Source: CALMRE01 sp964412895 (GTDB lineage Bacteria; UBP6; UBA1177; JAKLFG01). Taken from it: a DNA stretch of 15,810 bases. The notes under the pieces are model-generated. The model did no database searches and was not told the origin of the DNA. It saw only the letters and a program-made list of their open reading frames with translations. Of the stretch, positions 15,559 to 15,810 are shown piece after piece; within the stretch, counting starts at the first letter, position 1, and the number at the start of each line of letters is the position of its first letter. The position numbers and the translations under genes are program-made. Location of the stretch: contig CAYPQK010000074.1 of NCBI GenBank assembly GCA_964412895.1, positions 1 to 15,810 on the forward strand, in the 5' to 3' direction.

Positions 15559-15810
15559 TTATTCCGCGTAGACGCCAAGTTCGGCGATCATGGTCCACGC
15601 CATCGACGGGGTGACGGTGAACCGCACATAGCGGGCCGAAACCGGATCGAGTTCCAACCGAAAGACATTCGTCCGCTCGTTCTCCTCCGACAACATTTCC
15701 ATCGCCCCGGCATCGCTGAACCCGATACCGTCACTCGAAACGGCGACATCCACTCCCTGCGGCATGCCGACGCCCGAACCATCCGAACGCATGGCATAAA
15801 GACTCAGCAA
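15559..15810 (-). CDS. C-terminal end of a discoidin-like (F5/8 type C) protein, 5' truncated by window
   Basis: 83 residues are visible and the frame continues past the window edge, so the protein is probably much longer and the start is unknown. Seen: a beta-rich pattern ending the protein, with GVDVAVSSDGIGF, a short loop, RTNVFRLELDPVSARYVRFTV and ELGVYAE. Hydrophobic alternation, the VSSDG turn and the ARYVRF-TV ending followed by an E-x-x-V-Y tail are typical of the last strands of F5/8 type C carbohydrate-binding domains, which usually sit at the C-terminus of secreted glycosidases or sulfatases. The catalytic part, if any, is outside. It converges with rpoD, with 15 bases between the stops. 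Confidence 0.65.
   Translation of the reverse strand: MLSLYAMRSDGSGVGMPQGVDVAVSSDGIGFSDAGAMEMLSEENERTNVFRLELDPVSARYVRFTVTPSMAWTMIAELGVYAE

Overview
The window looks like a compact, GC-rich chromosomal segment of a Gram-negative bacterium: there is a TonB-dependent outer-membrane receptor, a LexA repressor, tmRNA, and a dnaG-rpoD pair. An NAD(P)/ferredoxin flavoprotein complex and a membrane pyrophosphatase suggest an anaerobic, energy-limited life. The four-helix-bundle protein with its suffix domain, the TGGAC nonamer repeats and a discoidin-like protein end are features I associate with PVC-type lineages (Lentisphaerae/Kiritimatiellae/Planctomycetes) and some spirochaetes. The phylum assignment is a guess, not a result.

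Left part (1-4779): the 3' end of a membrane-bound pyrophosphatase (+) converges with an RlmI-like rRNA methyltransferase (-). Upstream of the methyltransferase on the same strand is tmRNA (ssrA), with a strong sigma70-type promoter of its own and only 29 bases between its CCA end and the methyltransferase start. A TonB-dependent receptor with a long Pro/Ala-rich N-terminal segment runs the other way.

Middle part (4783-11433, all minus strand): reading 5'->3' there is a three-gene redox complex (NuoE-like, NuoF-like, and a GltD/NfnB-like flavoprotein with a 2Fe-2S domain), all overlapping by ATGA. It best fits the Sporomusa-type/Hyl-type NADH-NADPH-ferredoxin transhydrogenase (StnABC), because no hydrogenase H-cluster subunit is present. 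After an 86-base gap carrying five TGGAC repeats comes an AT-rich gene for a single-pass, pilin-like membrane protein, then a four-helix-bundle protein, then a free methionine-(R)-sulfoxide reductase, again linked by ATGA overlaps. lexA follows behind its own promoter. A second five-copy TGGAC array, in the opposite orientation, lies inside the four-helix-bundle gene, so an inverted pair of repeats encloses the AT-rich gene.

Right part (11434-15810): dnaG and rpoD form a + strand macromolecular-synthesis operon without rpsU. A consensus promoter overlaps the most upstream ATG of dnaG, so translation probably starts at a downstream TTG. RpoD carries an unusual acidic insert with eleven consecutive Asp residues. 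The window closes with the C-terminal end of a discoidin-like (F5/8 type C) protein on the minus strand.

Apart from the AT-rich insert, spacing is tight: three convergent gene pairs are separated by only 3, 3 and 15 bases. No stretch over 300 bases lacks a gene. No CRISPR array, transposase or tRNA was seen.
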